Shown here piece by piece: positions 25,585-34,447 of a stretch of 52,233 nt of DNA. Source of the DNA: UBA6927 sp022447855. GTDB taxonomy: Bacteria; Chloroflexota; Dehalococcoidia; Lucifugimonadales; UBA6927. A model generated the notes under the pieces. That model searched no databases and was not told where the DNA came from. It saw only the letters and a list, made by a program, of their open reading frames with translations. Position 1 is the stretch's first letter. Every line of letters begins with the position of its first letter. Location: assembly GCA_022447855.1 (NCBI GenBank), contig JAKUTX010000012.1:1-52233 (forward strand). Reading direction: 5' to 3'. Position numbers and translations under genes: made by a program.

Positions 25585-26370
25585 TTAATCCTTTTTAGAA
25601 GAAATCAATCCTTCAGTGGGGCTACTAGCTTGACCTGAGTTTTGTTTGGGAATCCTACCTGCCATGTACGCTTTACGTCCAGCTAAAACTCCATCTTTGA
25701 AGGCATCTCCCATCATCACAGGATCTGCTGCTTGAGCAATGGCACTATTTACTAAAACCGCGTCAGCACCCATTTCCAGAGCAAGGGATGCATCAGATGG
25801 AACACCAAGCCCCGCATCCACAATTACTGGGACATTAGACTCTTTAATTATCGTAGTAATTTCTTCAAAAGTCTGAATGCCATTCCCAGATCCAATAGCT
25901 GAACCTAAAGGCATAACAGTAGCACAACCAGCTTCTTCTAAATTCATAGCCAAAATAGGATCAGCATGTATATATGGCAATACTACAAATCCCTCGGCAA
26001 TTAATTCCACTGCAGCCTTGTAAGTCCCTATCGGATCTGGCAAAAGGTAATCTGGGTGAGGAACAACTTCCAACTTAATCCAATTGGTTTTAGTAATTTC
26101 CCTCGCAAGTTTAGCAGTCAATATAGCCTCTTCGGCATTACGACATCCGGCAGTATTTGGCAAAATTGTGTACTTATCCCAATCAAAATAATCTAGGACT
26201 GTTTTTTCTCTAGGATTACTTAAATCTAATCTACGAATAGCTAAAGTCAGGATTTCAGCACCTGAAGCTTCAATAGAATTCACCATATCTTCATTATTGC
26301 TATATCTCCCTGTTCCGAGCATTAATCTGGAAGAAAACGTTTTCCCTGCAATTACTAATTTGTCATCCAT
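25585..26370 (-). CDS. thiG: Thiazole synthase ThiG
   Basis: Condenses deoxyxylulose 5-phosphate, dehydroglycine and ThiS thiocarboxylate into the thiazole of thiamin. The 261-residue barrel has MLGTGRY near the start, PNTAGC, the Schiff-base Lys99 in WIKLEV and PIIVDAGLG-type VPVIVDAGLG with PSDA. It leads the cluster thiG-tenI-thiS. Neither ThiO nor ThiH, needed for dehydroglycine, is adjacent; the sarcosine oxidase-like gene at 31047 is a different subfamily. I see no TPP riboswitch in the 122-base leader region. Confidence 0.95.
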   Translation of the reverse strand: MDDKLVIAGKTFSSRLMLGTGRYSNNEDMVNSIEASGAEILTLAIRRLDLSNPREKTVLDYFDWDKYTILPNTAGCRNAEEAILTAKLAREITKTNWIKLEVVPHPDYLLPDPIGTYKAAVELIAEGFVVLPYIHADPILAMNLEEAGCATVMPLGSAIGSGNGIQTFEEITTIIKESNVPVIVDAGLGVPSDASLALEMGADAVLVNSAIAQAADPVMMGDAFKDGVLAGRKAYMAGRIPKQNSGQASSPTEGLISSKKD

Positions 26371-26392
26371 TGATCTATTCCTCTAAAAACCC

Positions 26393-26413
26393 AAATCCCT
26401 TTCGGATTTTTTT
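26393..26413 (+). terminator. Weak hairpin plus T tract in the thiG leader
   Basis: AAATCC, loop CTTTC, GGATTT and a run of seven T (26407-26413) on the + strand look like a short intrinsic terminator. It points toward the Nudix gene, ahead of any promoter for it, and lies in the thiG leader when read on the other strand. It could stop transcripts that run antisense through the thi genes, or be a leader hairpin, or chance. Confidence 0.3.
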
Positions 26414-26430
26414 GTAATACGATATAAAGA

Positions 26431-26448
26431 GTAACGTATTTACATTAC
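26431..26448. promoter_or_regulatory. Imperfect palindrome between thiG and the Nudix gene
   Basis: GTAACGTATTTACATTAC: arms of eight bases with one mismatch around a TT centre. It lies in the middle of the divergent region where promoters for both genes are expected, and a TATAAA box (26423-26428) is adjacent. Operator candidate by position and symmetry only. Confidence 0.35.
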
Positions 26449-26492
26449 TACAACAAAATTGATCGTATCAAATTTTTAAGGGCGAGCCAAAC

Positions 26493-26984
26493 ATGACAAA
26501 CATTCGTCACTTCACTGCGACTGGATTTATAATTCACAATGACCACGTTCTTCTACATTGGCATAAAAAAGTAAAGGAATGGCTCCCCCCTGGAGGACAT
26601 ATTGAGCCCAATGAAGATCCAATGCAAGCAGTGATCAGAGAAATATACGAAGAGACCAATCTAAATGTTACTGTTGTCCCTACACATCCATCAATTCAAT
26701 TTGATTATCCAGAACAAGTACATGCTCCCGTTACCATAATGATTGAAGATATTGACGATCCTATTGATGGATTTCATCAACACATTGATATGATTTATTT
26801 CTGCAGAATTTCTAACGACAAGAACTCCATTCCAGAAGGATGGATATGGATTTCAAAAGATGAAATATCAAACAGGAAATCAATCTCCAATGGAAAAGAT
26901 ATCGCTCAACCACCACCAAATGACGTCACTTTACTAGCGTTGCAAGCCTTTGAAATAATCAAAAATGACAATGCATATTGTTAA
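26493..26984 (+). CDS. Nudix hydrolase
   Basis: A 163-residue Nudix protein that would hydrolyse a nucleoside diphosphate linked to another group. The Nudix box runs from Gly35 to Leu57: GGHIEPNED, then REIYEETNL, with metal-binding Glu50, Glu53 and Glu54. The usual Gly after EE-x is Asn56. The substrate is unknown. Divergent from thiG; a thiamin-related role such as hydrolysis of damaged pyrimidine diphosphate is possible but only by neighbourhood. GGGCGAG lies before the ATG. Confidence 0.88.
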   Translation: MTNIRHFTATGFIIHNDHVLLHWHKKVKEWLPPGGHIEPNEDPMQAVIREIYEETNLNVTVVPTHPSIQFDYPEQVHAPVTIMIEDIDDPIDGFHQHIDMIYFCRISNDKNSIPEGWIWISKDEISNRKSISNGKDIAQPPPNDVTLLALQAFEIIKNDNAYC

Positions 26985-27031
26985 TGAATATATGCTAGCA
27001 TTCACTAATATTAATTATGGGAGGTAGACAT

Positions 27032-28102
27032 TTGCAAAAACATGAGATTGCAGTAATAAGAGGTGATGGCATAGGTATAGAAGTTGTAGAAGAAGGATTA
27101 AAAGTACTTAATGCTATTGGCGCAAAACATGAAATTCAATGGGATTTTACAGAATATCCATGGGGCTCTGATTATTATTTTAAACACAATGCAATGATGC
27201 CTACCGATGGTCTAAACGAACTGAAAAGTAAAGAAGCAATTTTTTTAGGAGCAGTAGGGCATCCCGAAATTCAAGATCATATTACATTAAACGGTTTACT
27301 ATTGCCTATTCGTAGGACCTTTGATCAATATGTATGTGAACGCCCGAACATTCTATTTCCTGGAATTACTTCACCATTATCAGATAAGAAAGCATATGAA
27401 ATTGATATGGTAGTTATAAGAGAAAACACAGAAGGAGAATATGCGAACGTTGGCGGATTTTTGTATAGCGGATTCCCTGAAGAAGTAAGCGTTCAAGCAG
27501 GCATTTTCACTAAAAGAGGTTGTGAACGTGTCATCAGGTATGCTTTTGAGTTAGCTCGTAGAAGAAATAAAAAGAACCATGTGACTTCTATAACCAAATC
27601 TAATGCACAAGGATACGGAATGGTCCTTTGGGATAACACATTTTCTGAGGTGGCAAGTCAATATCCTGATATTTCTACAAACTCACTTTTAATTGACGCT
27701 GCGTGTATGGACTTCATCAGAAAGCCCGAATCATTTGATGTGGTTGTAGGAAGTAATTTGTTTGGGGATATTCTTACTGACATTGCTGCAATTATTACTG
27801 GAAGTATGGGGCTTGCATCAAGCGCAAATTTGAATCCATCGGGCGAATTCCCCTCAATGTTTGAACCAACCCATGGAAGTGCTCCAGACATTTCAGGAAA
27901 AGGAGTAGCAAATCCAATGGCTCAGATCTTAACCGCGGCTATGATGGTAAGACATCTTGGACACGACAAACTAGCAACAGAAATTGAAAAATCTGTACTT
28001 AAAGTCCTATCTGATGGTGAAATTGTTACACCAGATCTTGGAGGAGATGCCAGCACTTCTGAAGTTGGAAACGCGATAATTAACAATTTAGACAAAATGT
28101 AA
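27032..28102 (+). CDS. Isocitrate/isopropylmalate dehydrogenase family, tartrate/D-malate dehydrogenase-like
   Basis: NAD-dependent beta-decarboxylating dehydrogenase of 356 residues. Family motifs: IRGDGIGIEVV, VVIRENTEGEYANVGG (phospho-site region of the tartrate dehydrogenase branch), the Lys in ITKSNAQ and GDILTDIAA. LNGLLLPIRRTFDQYV and RPNILFPGI are typical of tartrate/D-malate dehydrogenases and not of LeuB, which is separate at 32266. I choose the TTG at 27032 as start because GGGAGG lies seven bases before it; the in-frame ATG at 27017 overlaps that site and has none of its own. Same strand as the Nudix and GlcG genes. Confidence 0.85.
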   Translation: MQKHEIAVIRGDGIGIEVVEEGLKVLNAIGAKHEIQWDFTEYPWGSDYYFKHNAMMPTDGLNELKSKEAIFLGAVGHPEIQDHITLNGLLLPIRRTFDQYVCERPNILFPGITSPLSDKKAYEIDMVVIRENTEGEYANVGGFLYSGFPEEVSVQAGIFTKRGCERVIRYAFELARRRNKKNHVTSITKSNAQGYGMVLWDNTFSEVASQYPDISTNSLLIDAACMDFIRKPESFDVVVGSNLFGDILTDIAAIITGSMGLASSANLNPSGEFPSMFEPTHGSAPDISGKGVANPMAQILTAAMMVRHLGHDKLATEIEKSVLKVLSDGEIVTPDLGGDASTSEVGNAIINNLDKM

Positions 28103-28139
28103 GATAATTGAATTAAATTTTTAAGAATGGAGAAAATAT

Positions 28140-28556
28140 ATGCCTTCAATAAACCTTTCTGATGCGGAAAAAATCATATCCGGTGCTCGACAAAAGATGT
28201 CCGAAAAGAATTTAAAAATGAGTATTTCTGTTGTAGATCCAAGAGGCGATCTTATTGCTATGATTCGCGAGGATGGCTCATCTTGGAGAACTCCAATGAT
28301 ATCCCATGGAAAAGCTGTAGCTTCAGCTTGTTTTGGCTTGCCTAGTGTTCAACTTGAAGAACGTGCTTCATCGCCAATTTTTAATGCTTTCACCACCATT
28401 CAGAATGGTAATTTTATTATGGGCCAAGGTGCCCTTCCAATATTTAAGAATGGCGAATTAGTCGGCGCAGTCGGAGCCAGTGGAGGTTTACCACAAGAAG
28501 ATGAAGACGTAGTACAGGCAGGAATTGACTCTGCTGGATTAAAAACTTCAGCCTAA
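28140..28556 (+). CDS. GlcG/HbpS family heme-binding-like protein
   Basis: A 138-residue DUF336 (GlcG/HbpS) domain. Seen are the alternating helix and strand pattern and the family segments SISVVDPRGDLIAMIRED, SHGKAVASACFG, NGNFIMGQGALPI and GAVGASGGLPQEDEDV. Some members bind heme or corrinoids and others lie in glycolate or diol operons with no known activity. It follows the tartrate dehydrogenase-like gene by 37 bases with a GGAG site and precedes leuS; co-transcription with the dehydrogenase suggests a 2-hydroxyacid context, as for glcG. Confidence 0.85.
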   Translation: MPSINLSDAEKIISGARQKMSEKNLKMSISVVDPRGDLIAMIREDGSSWRTPMISHGKAVASACFGLPSVQLEERASSPIFNAFTTIQNGNFIMGQGALPIFKNGELVGAVGASGGLPQEDEDVVQAGIDSAGLKTSA

Positions 28557-28579
28557 ATTATTTATCACGGAGACAAATA

Positions 28580-31054
28580 ATGTCAGTAATTAGGCGATCT
28601 GAAAAGGTATTTGACCACCTACTAATTGAATCGAAATGGCAAAATATTTGGTCTGAAAACCAAATATATAATGTTCGTGAAGATTCCAAACTTCCTAAAT
28701 GGTATGAACTCACCATGTACCCTTATCCATCGGGAGATCTACATGTAGGCCATTGGTATGCAATGTCTCCTGCTGATGCTCATGCAAGATTTAAACGTAT
28801 GAATGGGTTCAATGTGCTACACCCAATGGGCTTTGATGCATTCGGCCTTCCTGCGGAAAATGCCGCAATCAGTCGTGGGATTCACCCATACAAATGGACA
28901 ATGGACAATATTTCCAACATGCGCCGTCAACTTAAATCTATGGGTAGTATGTATGACTGGGATAGAGAAATCGTTACCTGTGAACCAAGTTATTATCAAT
29001 GGAATCAATGGTTTTTTCTTCAACTTTTCAAAAAGGGCCTTGCTTATAGAGACTTCGCCCCTGCTAATTGGTGCCCAGGGTGCAATACTGTTTTGGCAAA
29101 TGAACAGGTCCTCACTGATGGTACATGTGAAAGATGTGATTCTCTTGTAGAACGAAGAGAATTAAATCAATGGTTTTTCAAAATCACAAATTACGCAGAA
29201 GAACTCTTAAATCATTCTGAAATAGATTGGCCAAACAAAATTAATGTGATGCAAACTAATTGGATAGGTAAAAGTACTGGTACCGAAATAAATTTTGACA
29301 TTTCTGAATATAATCTCGAAACAACAGAATTAACAGCTTTCACCACTCGAATTGATACTGTTTTTGGTGTTACATTTGTGGTTCTTGCCCCAGAGCACCC
29401 AATAGTGCAAAAAATTACAACTCCTGAAAACTTAGAAGAAGTCAATGAATACATTAACAAGGCTAGGCATCAATCAGAAATCGAGAGACTTTCGACTGAA
29501 AAAGTCAAAACAGGTGTTTTTACCGGTTCTTTTTGTATAAATCCTATGAATGGGGAAAAAGTTCCATTGCTCGTTGGAGACTACGTATTAATGACTTACG
29601 GCACTGGTGTTGTAATGGGAGTTCCAGCACATGACCAAAGAGATTTTGAGTTTGCGCAGAAATACCAGTTGCCAATTCGTGTAGTTGTTGCACCAAAAGA
29701 GTGGAAAGGTGAAAACCTAGACAAAGCCTATACAGCCCCAGGAATCCAAGTCAATTCAATGCAATTCGATGGTATGAATAACCAAGAAGGTATAGAAAAA
29801 ATATCTGATTATATTGAAGAAAATTCACTAGGTCAAAGAACCGTAAACTACAGAATGCGAGACTGGTTAATTTCTCGCCAAAGATATTGGGGTACTCCTA
29901 TCCCCATTATTTATTGTGAAGAATGTGGTACTTTGCCTGTTCCTGAGACAGATTTGCCAGTTGTACTCCCAGAGGATGCTGAATTCAGACCTACCGGAGA
30001 ATCACCTCTCAAATTCCACGCTGACTTTTTGAATGTAAACTGCCCAGAATGTGGAAAACCATCGCAAAGAGAAACAGATACTATGGATACATTCGTTGAT
30101 TCATCATGGTATTTTCTAAGGTTTACAAATCCAGATTTTTCTGACGGTCCATTCGACCCACAAAATCAATCCGATTGGGGAATGGTTGATCAGTACACAG
30201 GTGGAGCAGAACATGCTGTAATGCATCTTCTTTATTCTCGTTTTTTCGTTAAAGCATTAAGAGATATGGGGATAGTTAAAGCGAACGAACCTTTCAACAG
30301 ATTATTCAATCAAGGAATTATTCTAGGACAAGATCATGAAAAAATGAGTAAATCTAGGGGAAATGTAGTATCTCCAGATGATTATGTAAAGGAATTCGGT
30401 GCTGATGCAGTAAGATGCTTCCTAATGTTCTTAGGACCTTGGGATCAAGGAGGGAGTTGGAGTGATGAAGGAATAAATGGAATGTCACGCTGGTTAAATA
30501 GGTTATGGGATATTTGTAATAGGGATTCAGCGTTATTAAATGAATCCGACTCTCAACCAAATGACCAAAAGCAAATTCAACGTATCACTCACAAAACTAT
30601 TCGAAGAGTCACTGAAGATCTTGTTAAGTTCAAATTCAATACAGCCCTAGCCGCACTGATGGAACTAACAAACGAACTCAACAAGTATTGGGAATCAAAA
30701 ACCATATCATCTGATGATTGGAATTTCTGCACAAAAAGTTTAATTTTAATGCTAGCTCCAATGGCTCCTCACGTTTCTGAGGAATTATGGCAAAAACACA
30801 ACCATGAATTCAGTGTTCATACCCAATCTTGGCCCACCTGGGATGATGAAATAGCCGCTGATGAAATCTTTACAATGGTTGTTCAAATCAACGGAAAAGT
30901 TCGAGATAAAATTGTAGTGCCTGTTTCTATTGAGGAAGATGAAGCTCATAAAACAGCACTATCAAGTCCAAAAATCTCTGCACATCTAGAAAATTCCACA
31001 TTACGACGAATTATCTATATACCTGGGAAACTAGTAAATATCGTAGCTAACTAA
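28580..31054 (+). CDS. leuS: Leucyl-tRNA synthetase
   Basis: Class I synthetase of 824 residues. The HIGH motif is HVGH at residues 55-58 after YPSGDL, and KMSKS is at residues 588-592. The editing domain is present in the middle (TTRIDTVFGVTFVVLAPEHP and GTGVVMGVPAHDQRDF). RYWGTPIP and the zinc-type cysteine pairs CEECG and CPECG in the connective region are also seen. The C-terminal end (VQINGKVRDKI) is the conserved leucine-specific tail. The stop overlaps the convergent flavoenzyme gene by eight bases. Confidence 0.97.
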   Translation: MSVIRRSEKVFDHLLIESKWQNIWSENQIYNVREDSKLPKWYELTMYPYPSGDLHVGHWYAMSPADAHARFKRMNGFNVLHPMGFDAFGLPAENAAISRGIHPYKWTMDNISNMRRQLKSMGSMYDWDREIVTCEPSYYQWNQWFFLQLFKKGLAYRDFAPANWCPGCNTVLANEQVLTDGTCERCDSLVERRELNQWFFKITNYAEELLNHSEIDWPNKINVMQTNWIGKSTGTEINFDISEYNLETTELTAFTTRIDTVFGVTFVVLAPEHPIVQKITTPENLEEVNEYINKARHQSEIERLSTEKVKTGVFTGSFCINPMNGEKVPLLVGDYVLMTYGTGVVMGVPAHDQRDFEFAQKYQLPIRVVVAPKEWKGENLDKAYTAPGIQVNSMQFDGMNNQEGIEKISDYIEENSLGQRTVNYRMRDWLISRQRYWGTPIPIIYCEECGTLPVPETDLPVVLPEDAEFRPTGESPLKFHADFLNVNCPECGKPSQRETDTMDTFVDSSWYFLRFTNPDFSDGPFDPQNQSDWGMVDQYTGGAEHAVMHLLYSRFFVKALRDMGIVKANEPFNRLFNQGIILGQDHEKMSKSRGNVVSPDDYVKEFGADAVRCFLMFLGPWDQGGSWSDEGINGMSRWLNRLWDICNRDSALLNESDSQPNDQKQIQRITHKTIRRVTEDLVKFKFNTALAALMELTNELNKYWESKTISSDDWNFCTKSLILMLAPMAPHVSEELWQKHNHEFSVHTQSWPTWDDEIAADEIFTMVVQINGKVRDKIVVPVSIEEDEAHKTALSSPKISAHLENSTLRRIIYIPGKLVNIVAN

Positions 31055-32183
31055 TAAGTCGATCTAAGCCAAACATATCGATGTCATAATCTAGTCTTTG
31101 GTTTTCAACCATCGAAGCCAGAATTTCTCCTACTACACTACAATATTTAAAACCATGACCTGAAAAACCTGCCGCTACATATACATTAGATAATTGAGGC
31201 AATCTATCAATTATAAAATGCTCGTCGGGACTATTTGTAAACATACATACTTTCGCCTGAATCATTGCATTATCGGCCATGGGGAAATACTTCGAAACAC
31301 ATCTTCTAAGCACCTCTTCGTCAGTAGAAGTAACTACAGATCTATCAAGGTTATCGGGATCAACTTTTTCATATAGGTGATGATACAGTCCTATCTTAAA
31401 TCCAGGAATATCATGTTGTGGGAAACCATAATATCTACCTTCTGGTACCAATAAATTGAAAACTGGGAAATTTTCAGGATTGAATTCATTCGTTGAACCA
31501 ACATCAAACCAACCCATTACTTGTCTTTCAGCGACAACTTTTGACTCAAGATCCGGCAATAGTTTCCCGGTCCATGCTCCAGAAGTGAAAACCAGATTCT
31601 CGGTTTCATATTCTCCACACTTGGTCCTAACAATTACAGTTTTAGAATTAACAACTTCCCAAGAAATCACACGTTCACCAGTATGTAATTCAGCACCCAT
31701 ATCGCAAGCCATATCTACAAATGAAGTAATACATTTTTCGGGTTCCAAAAACCCTCCTGCTGGTTGAAAAACTGACATCATCTCTGCATCCAATTGATAT
31801 CCGGGAAACCTTGAGGAAATTTCTCGTCCATTCAACACATCATAAGGCAAATTATGCAATTCACATGATTCTTTAGAGCCTTTAAAAACAATGCTTTCTG
31901 CGGGGCCAATATCTATCGATCCTGTAGTATGGAGCAATTTAGTATTCGATAATTGTTCAAGATCACTCCATAGTTCATAACCTCTTTTCATAATTGGTAC
32001 ATATGAAGGATGTTCATAATATGCTAATCTTATAATTCTTGTAGAACCATGAGACGAACCATTTTCATGAGCAAGATCAAATTGCTCTATCCCTAATACA
32101 TTTTTTCCTCTTCGTCTGAGTTCGTATAAAGTAGCACTACCCATCCCACCAATTCCGACTACTATACAATCATATTTAGTCAT
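31047..32183 (-). CDS. FAD-dependent oxidoreductase, monomeric sarcosine oxidase/N-methyltryptophan oxidase family
   Basis: A 378-residue DAO-superfamily flavoenzyme. The N-terminal dinucleotide fold is VVGIGGMGSATLYELRRRG, and the subfamily motif GSSHGSTRIIR follows. Near the C-terminal end, KVCMFTNSPDEHFIID carries Cys313, placed as the covalent FAD cysteine of monomeric sarcosine oxidases, then AAGFSGHGFKY. It would oxidise an N-methyl amino acid to give formaldehyde and H2O2. I prefer the ATG at 32183, five bases after AGGGG, over the TTG one codon earlier. It is not a good ThiO candidate despite thiG nearby. Divergent from leuB. Confidence 0.88.
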   Translation of the reverse strand: MTKYDCIVVGIGGMGSATLYELRRRGKNVLGIEQFDLAHENGSSHGSTRIIRLAYYEHPSYVPIMKRGYELWSDLEQLSNTKLLHTTGSIDIGPAESIVFKGSKESCELHNLPYDVLNGREISSRFPGYQLDAEMMSVFQPAGGFLEPEKCITSFVDMACDMGAELHTGERVISWEVVNSKTVIVRTKCGEYETENLVFTSGAWTGKLLPDLESKVVAERQVMGWFDVGSTNEFNPENFPVFNLLVPEGRYYGFPQHDIPGFKIGLYHHLYEKVDPDNLDRSVVTSTDEEVLRRCVSKYFPMADNAMIQAKVCMFTNSPDEHFIIDRLPQLSNVYVAAGFSGHGFKYCSVVGEILASMVENQRLDYDIDMFGLDRLIS

Positions 32184-32228
32184 CAATTCCCCTGTTAATA
32201 TTGATATACATAAAACTGAACCATATCA

Positions 32229-32234
32229 TATAAT
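32229..32234 (+). promoter_or_regulatory. -10 box candidate of leuB
   Basis: A perfect TATAAT ends 31 bases before the leuB ATG; a GGAGAG ribosome-binding site lies between. A TTGATA at 32201-32206 is 22 bases upstream, too far for a normal -35 box, so only the -10 is supported. Confidence 0.4.
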
Positions 32235-32265
32235 ACTTTAAGAATATTAATTATTGGAGAGTTGA

Positions 32266-33354
32266 ATGAATTACACAATAACTGTACTTCCTGGTGATGG
32301 AATTGGACCCGAAGTAATTACTGAAGCCGTAAAAGTATTGAATGCTGTTGGAGACAAATTTGGTCACATTTTTACCCCTCAATCTGGTCCTGTAGGAGGG
32401 AATGCAATAGATAATTTTGGAACTCCTCTGCCTGAAGAAACAAAGAAACTGTGCGAGAACACCGATGGAATATTATTTGGGGCTGTTGGCGGACCGAAAT
32501 GGGATGACCCACAGGCAACAACTCGTCCTGAAGATGGAATTTTAGCTATTCGGAAAAATCTAGGATTGTTTGCAAATCTTAGACCCGTCAAAATCTATCC
32601 ACAATTAATCAATTCTAGCCCAGTCAAACCAGAAATTTTGCAAAATGTAGATATGCTTATAATCAGAGAACTCACTGGTGGACTTTATTTTGCTGAGCCT
32701 AAAAAACGGTGGGAAGAAGATTCTGAAAGAAAAGCTGTAGACACTCTTCTATACTCAGAACATGAAATTGAACGTGTTGTAAAAGTGGCATTTGAATTAG
32801 CAAAATCAAGAAAACAACATGTAACATCCGTAGATAAAGCAAATGTACTTGAGTCGAGTAGACTTTGGCGTGAAGTAACCATTGAAGTATCAAAACAATA
32901 TCCTGAAATAGAATTAGACCATCTTTTGGTAGATAATGCTTCAATGCAAATTATTAGAGAACCTTCTAGATTCGATGTAATTGTGGCTGAAAACACTTTT
33001 GGTGATATTTTGACTGACGAAGCCTCAATTTTGTCAGGCTCAATGGGAATGCTACCAAGTGCAAGCCTTGCAGGAACTCCTGGAAGTTCTAAAACAAATG
33101 TAAATCTTTTTGAACCGATTCATGGCAGCGCTCCAGACATAGCGGGGCAGGGGATAGCAAATCCGCTTGGAACCATTCTTAGCATGGCATTAATGCTTCG
33201 TTATTCTCTAAACCTTCATGAAGAAGCGAATGCAGTTGAAAGAGCTGTGGAAGGTGTATTGTCTGAGGGATTCAGAACAACAGACATTGCATCAGACGGA
33301 GGAGAAATTATTGCTACTGAACGAATGGGAGACCTAATCGCTGGAAACGTATAG
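32266..33354 (+). CDS. leuB: 3-isopropylmalate dehydrogenase
   Basis: Oxidises and decarboxylates 3-isopropylmalate in leucine synthesis. The 362 residues carry PGDGIGPEV, GAVGGPKWDDP, the LeuB-specific REDGILAIRKNLGLFANLRP-like stretch (here with PEDGILAIRK), IRELTGGLYFAEPK, the catalytic Lys in VDKANVLE and GDILTDEAS. The WDDP and NLRP segments separate it from the tartrate dehydrogenase-like paralogue at 27032. No leuA, leuC or leuD is in the window. Confidence 0.95.
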   Translation: MNYTITVLPGDGIGPEVITEAVKVLNAVGDKFGHIFTPQSGPVGGNAIDNFGTPLPEETKKLCENTDGILFGAVGGPKWDDPQATTRPEDGILAIRKNLGLFANLRPVKIYPQLINSSPVKPEILQNVDMLIIRELTGGLYFAEPKKRWEEDSERKAVDTLLYSEHEIERVVKVAFELAKSRKQHVTSVDKANVLESSRLWREVTIEVSKQYPEIELDHLLVDNASMQIIREPSRFDVIVAENTFGDILTDEASILSGSMGMLPSASLAGTPGSSKTNVNLFEPIHGSAPDIAGQGIANPLGTILSMALMLRYSLNLHEEANAVERAVEGVLSEGFRTTDIASDGGEIIATERMGDLIAGNV

Positions 33355-33362
33355 CAGCAAAT

Positions 33363-34430
33363 CTAACTGTTTGAAATAGTACTCCAATCTAAACTGTCAA
33401 CTAAATCTAAGTTTTTCGAAATGGATTGTAATTGAATCCAAGTAGAATCTTCTATATAAATTCCATTAGCTTTATTTTTCACAATATTTTTGGACTCAAT
33501 CTCTCCAGGATATAAAACTTCATCAACACCTTCACGCGGACTAGAACTTTTAAGATATTCTGCAAATTCTGTAACCTGTGATTTAAACTGCTTTAAAGGT
33601 AAAAATGCTTCTACATTAAATACTGCCATAAAACAACCATCATTATGTCTTCCAGAAGGCTCATGTCCAAAACCCAAACCAGTCAAAATTCCAGAAAAAA
33701 TCTCAATAATTACTGATAATCCATAGCCTTTATGACCTTCATTCCCACCTAATGGAAGCAAAACCCCACCTTCTTTTAGTGATGAAGGATCTGTGGATGG
33801 AGCCCCGTCATTATCTAATATCCATCCTTCCGGAACTTCATTACCCCTTGCAGCTGCAAGATTTAATTTCCCTGCAGCAGCTGCACTCGTTGCCATATCA
33901 ACGAATAATGGACCTTCTAAATTACTTGGCATTGCAAAACATATAGGATTGGTACCAAGCCTTGCCTCAGTACCTCCAAATGGCGCAACTGTTTTTGCAG
34001 ATCTTCCCGAATCGGCTGTCATCAAACCTATCATCCCTGCGCTAGAAGCCATAGTTGGGTAACTTGCTACTCGCCCTACATGACTTTGTCTGAAAACTGT
34101 AGTAGCGGCTACATTGTGAGTTTTTGCTTTTTCAATAGTTATTTCCATTGCTCTTTTAGACACTAAGTACCCAAACCCCCAATTACCATCAATTACAGTG
34201 GTAGTCTCAGATGATTTAATAATTTCAAATGGAGCACCTGGCACAATATGCCCCATTTTTATTCGTTCGAGATATGTTGGTATCTGAATAATTCCATGAG
34301 AATCATGTCCTGCTAAATTGGCATCAATACAATGTTCAGAAACCACTCTAGCTTCTTCATTTGAAGCTCCAGCAGATTTAAGTAAATTAAAACTAATACT
34401 AAATAATATTTCTTCACTTACTCTAGGCAT
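33363..34430 (-). CDS. Malate/L-lactate dehydrogenase (Ldh2/YlbC) family oxidoreductase
   Basis: NAD(P)-dependent 2-hydroxyacid (or ureidoglycolate or imine) dehydrogenase of 355 residues, unrelated in fold to classical malate dehydrogenase. Family segments: AGHDSHGI with the conserved His, GHIVPGAPF, RQSHVGRVASYP, APFGGTEARLGTNPI, VDMATSAAAAGKL and the closing LPLGGNEGHKGYGLS. The substrate cannot be read from sequence. It follows glpK by 17 bases on the same strand and is probably co-transcribed. Converges with leuB, eight bases apart. Confidence 0.9.
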   Translation of the reverse strand: MPRVSEEILFSISFNLLKSAGASNEEARVVSEHCIDANLAGHDSHGIIQIPTYLERIKMGHIVPGAPFEIIKSSETTTVIDGNWGFGYLVSKRAMEITIEKAKTHNVAATTVFRQSHVGRVASYPTMASSAGMIGLMTADSGRSAKTVAPFGGTEARLGTNPICFAMPSNLEGPLFVDMATSAAAAGKLNLAAARGNEVPEGWILDNDGAPSTDPSSLKEGGVLLPLGGNEGHKGYGLSVIIEIFSGILTGLGFGHEPSGRHNDGCFMAVFNVEAFLPLKQFKSQVTEFAEYLKSSSPREGVDEVLYPGEIESKNIVKNKANGIYIEDSTWIQLQSISKNLDLVDSLDWSTISNS

Positions 34431-34447
34431 AAATTCTCCAATATCTT

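Noticed and set aside
26371..26492. TPP riboswitch before thiG
   Set aside because: Read on the - strand, the leader lacks CTGAGA and the other conserved THI-element segments, and it is short.
31047..32183. ThiO (glycine oxidase) for the thiazole pathway
   Set aside because: The SSHGSTRIIR motif and the covalent-FAD cysteine place it with monomeric sarcosine/N-methyltryptophan oxidases; it is also distant from and not in the thi operon.
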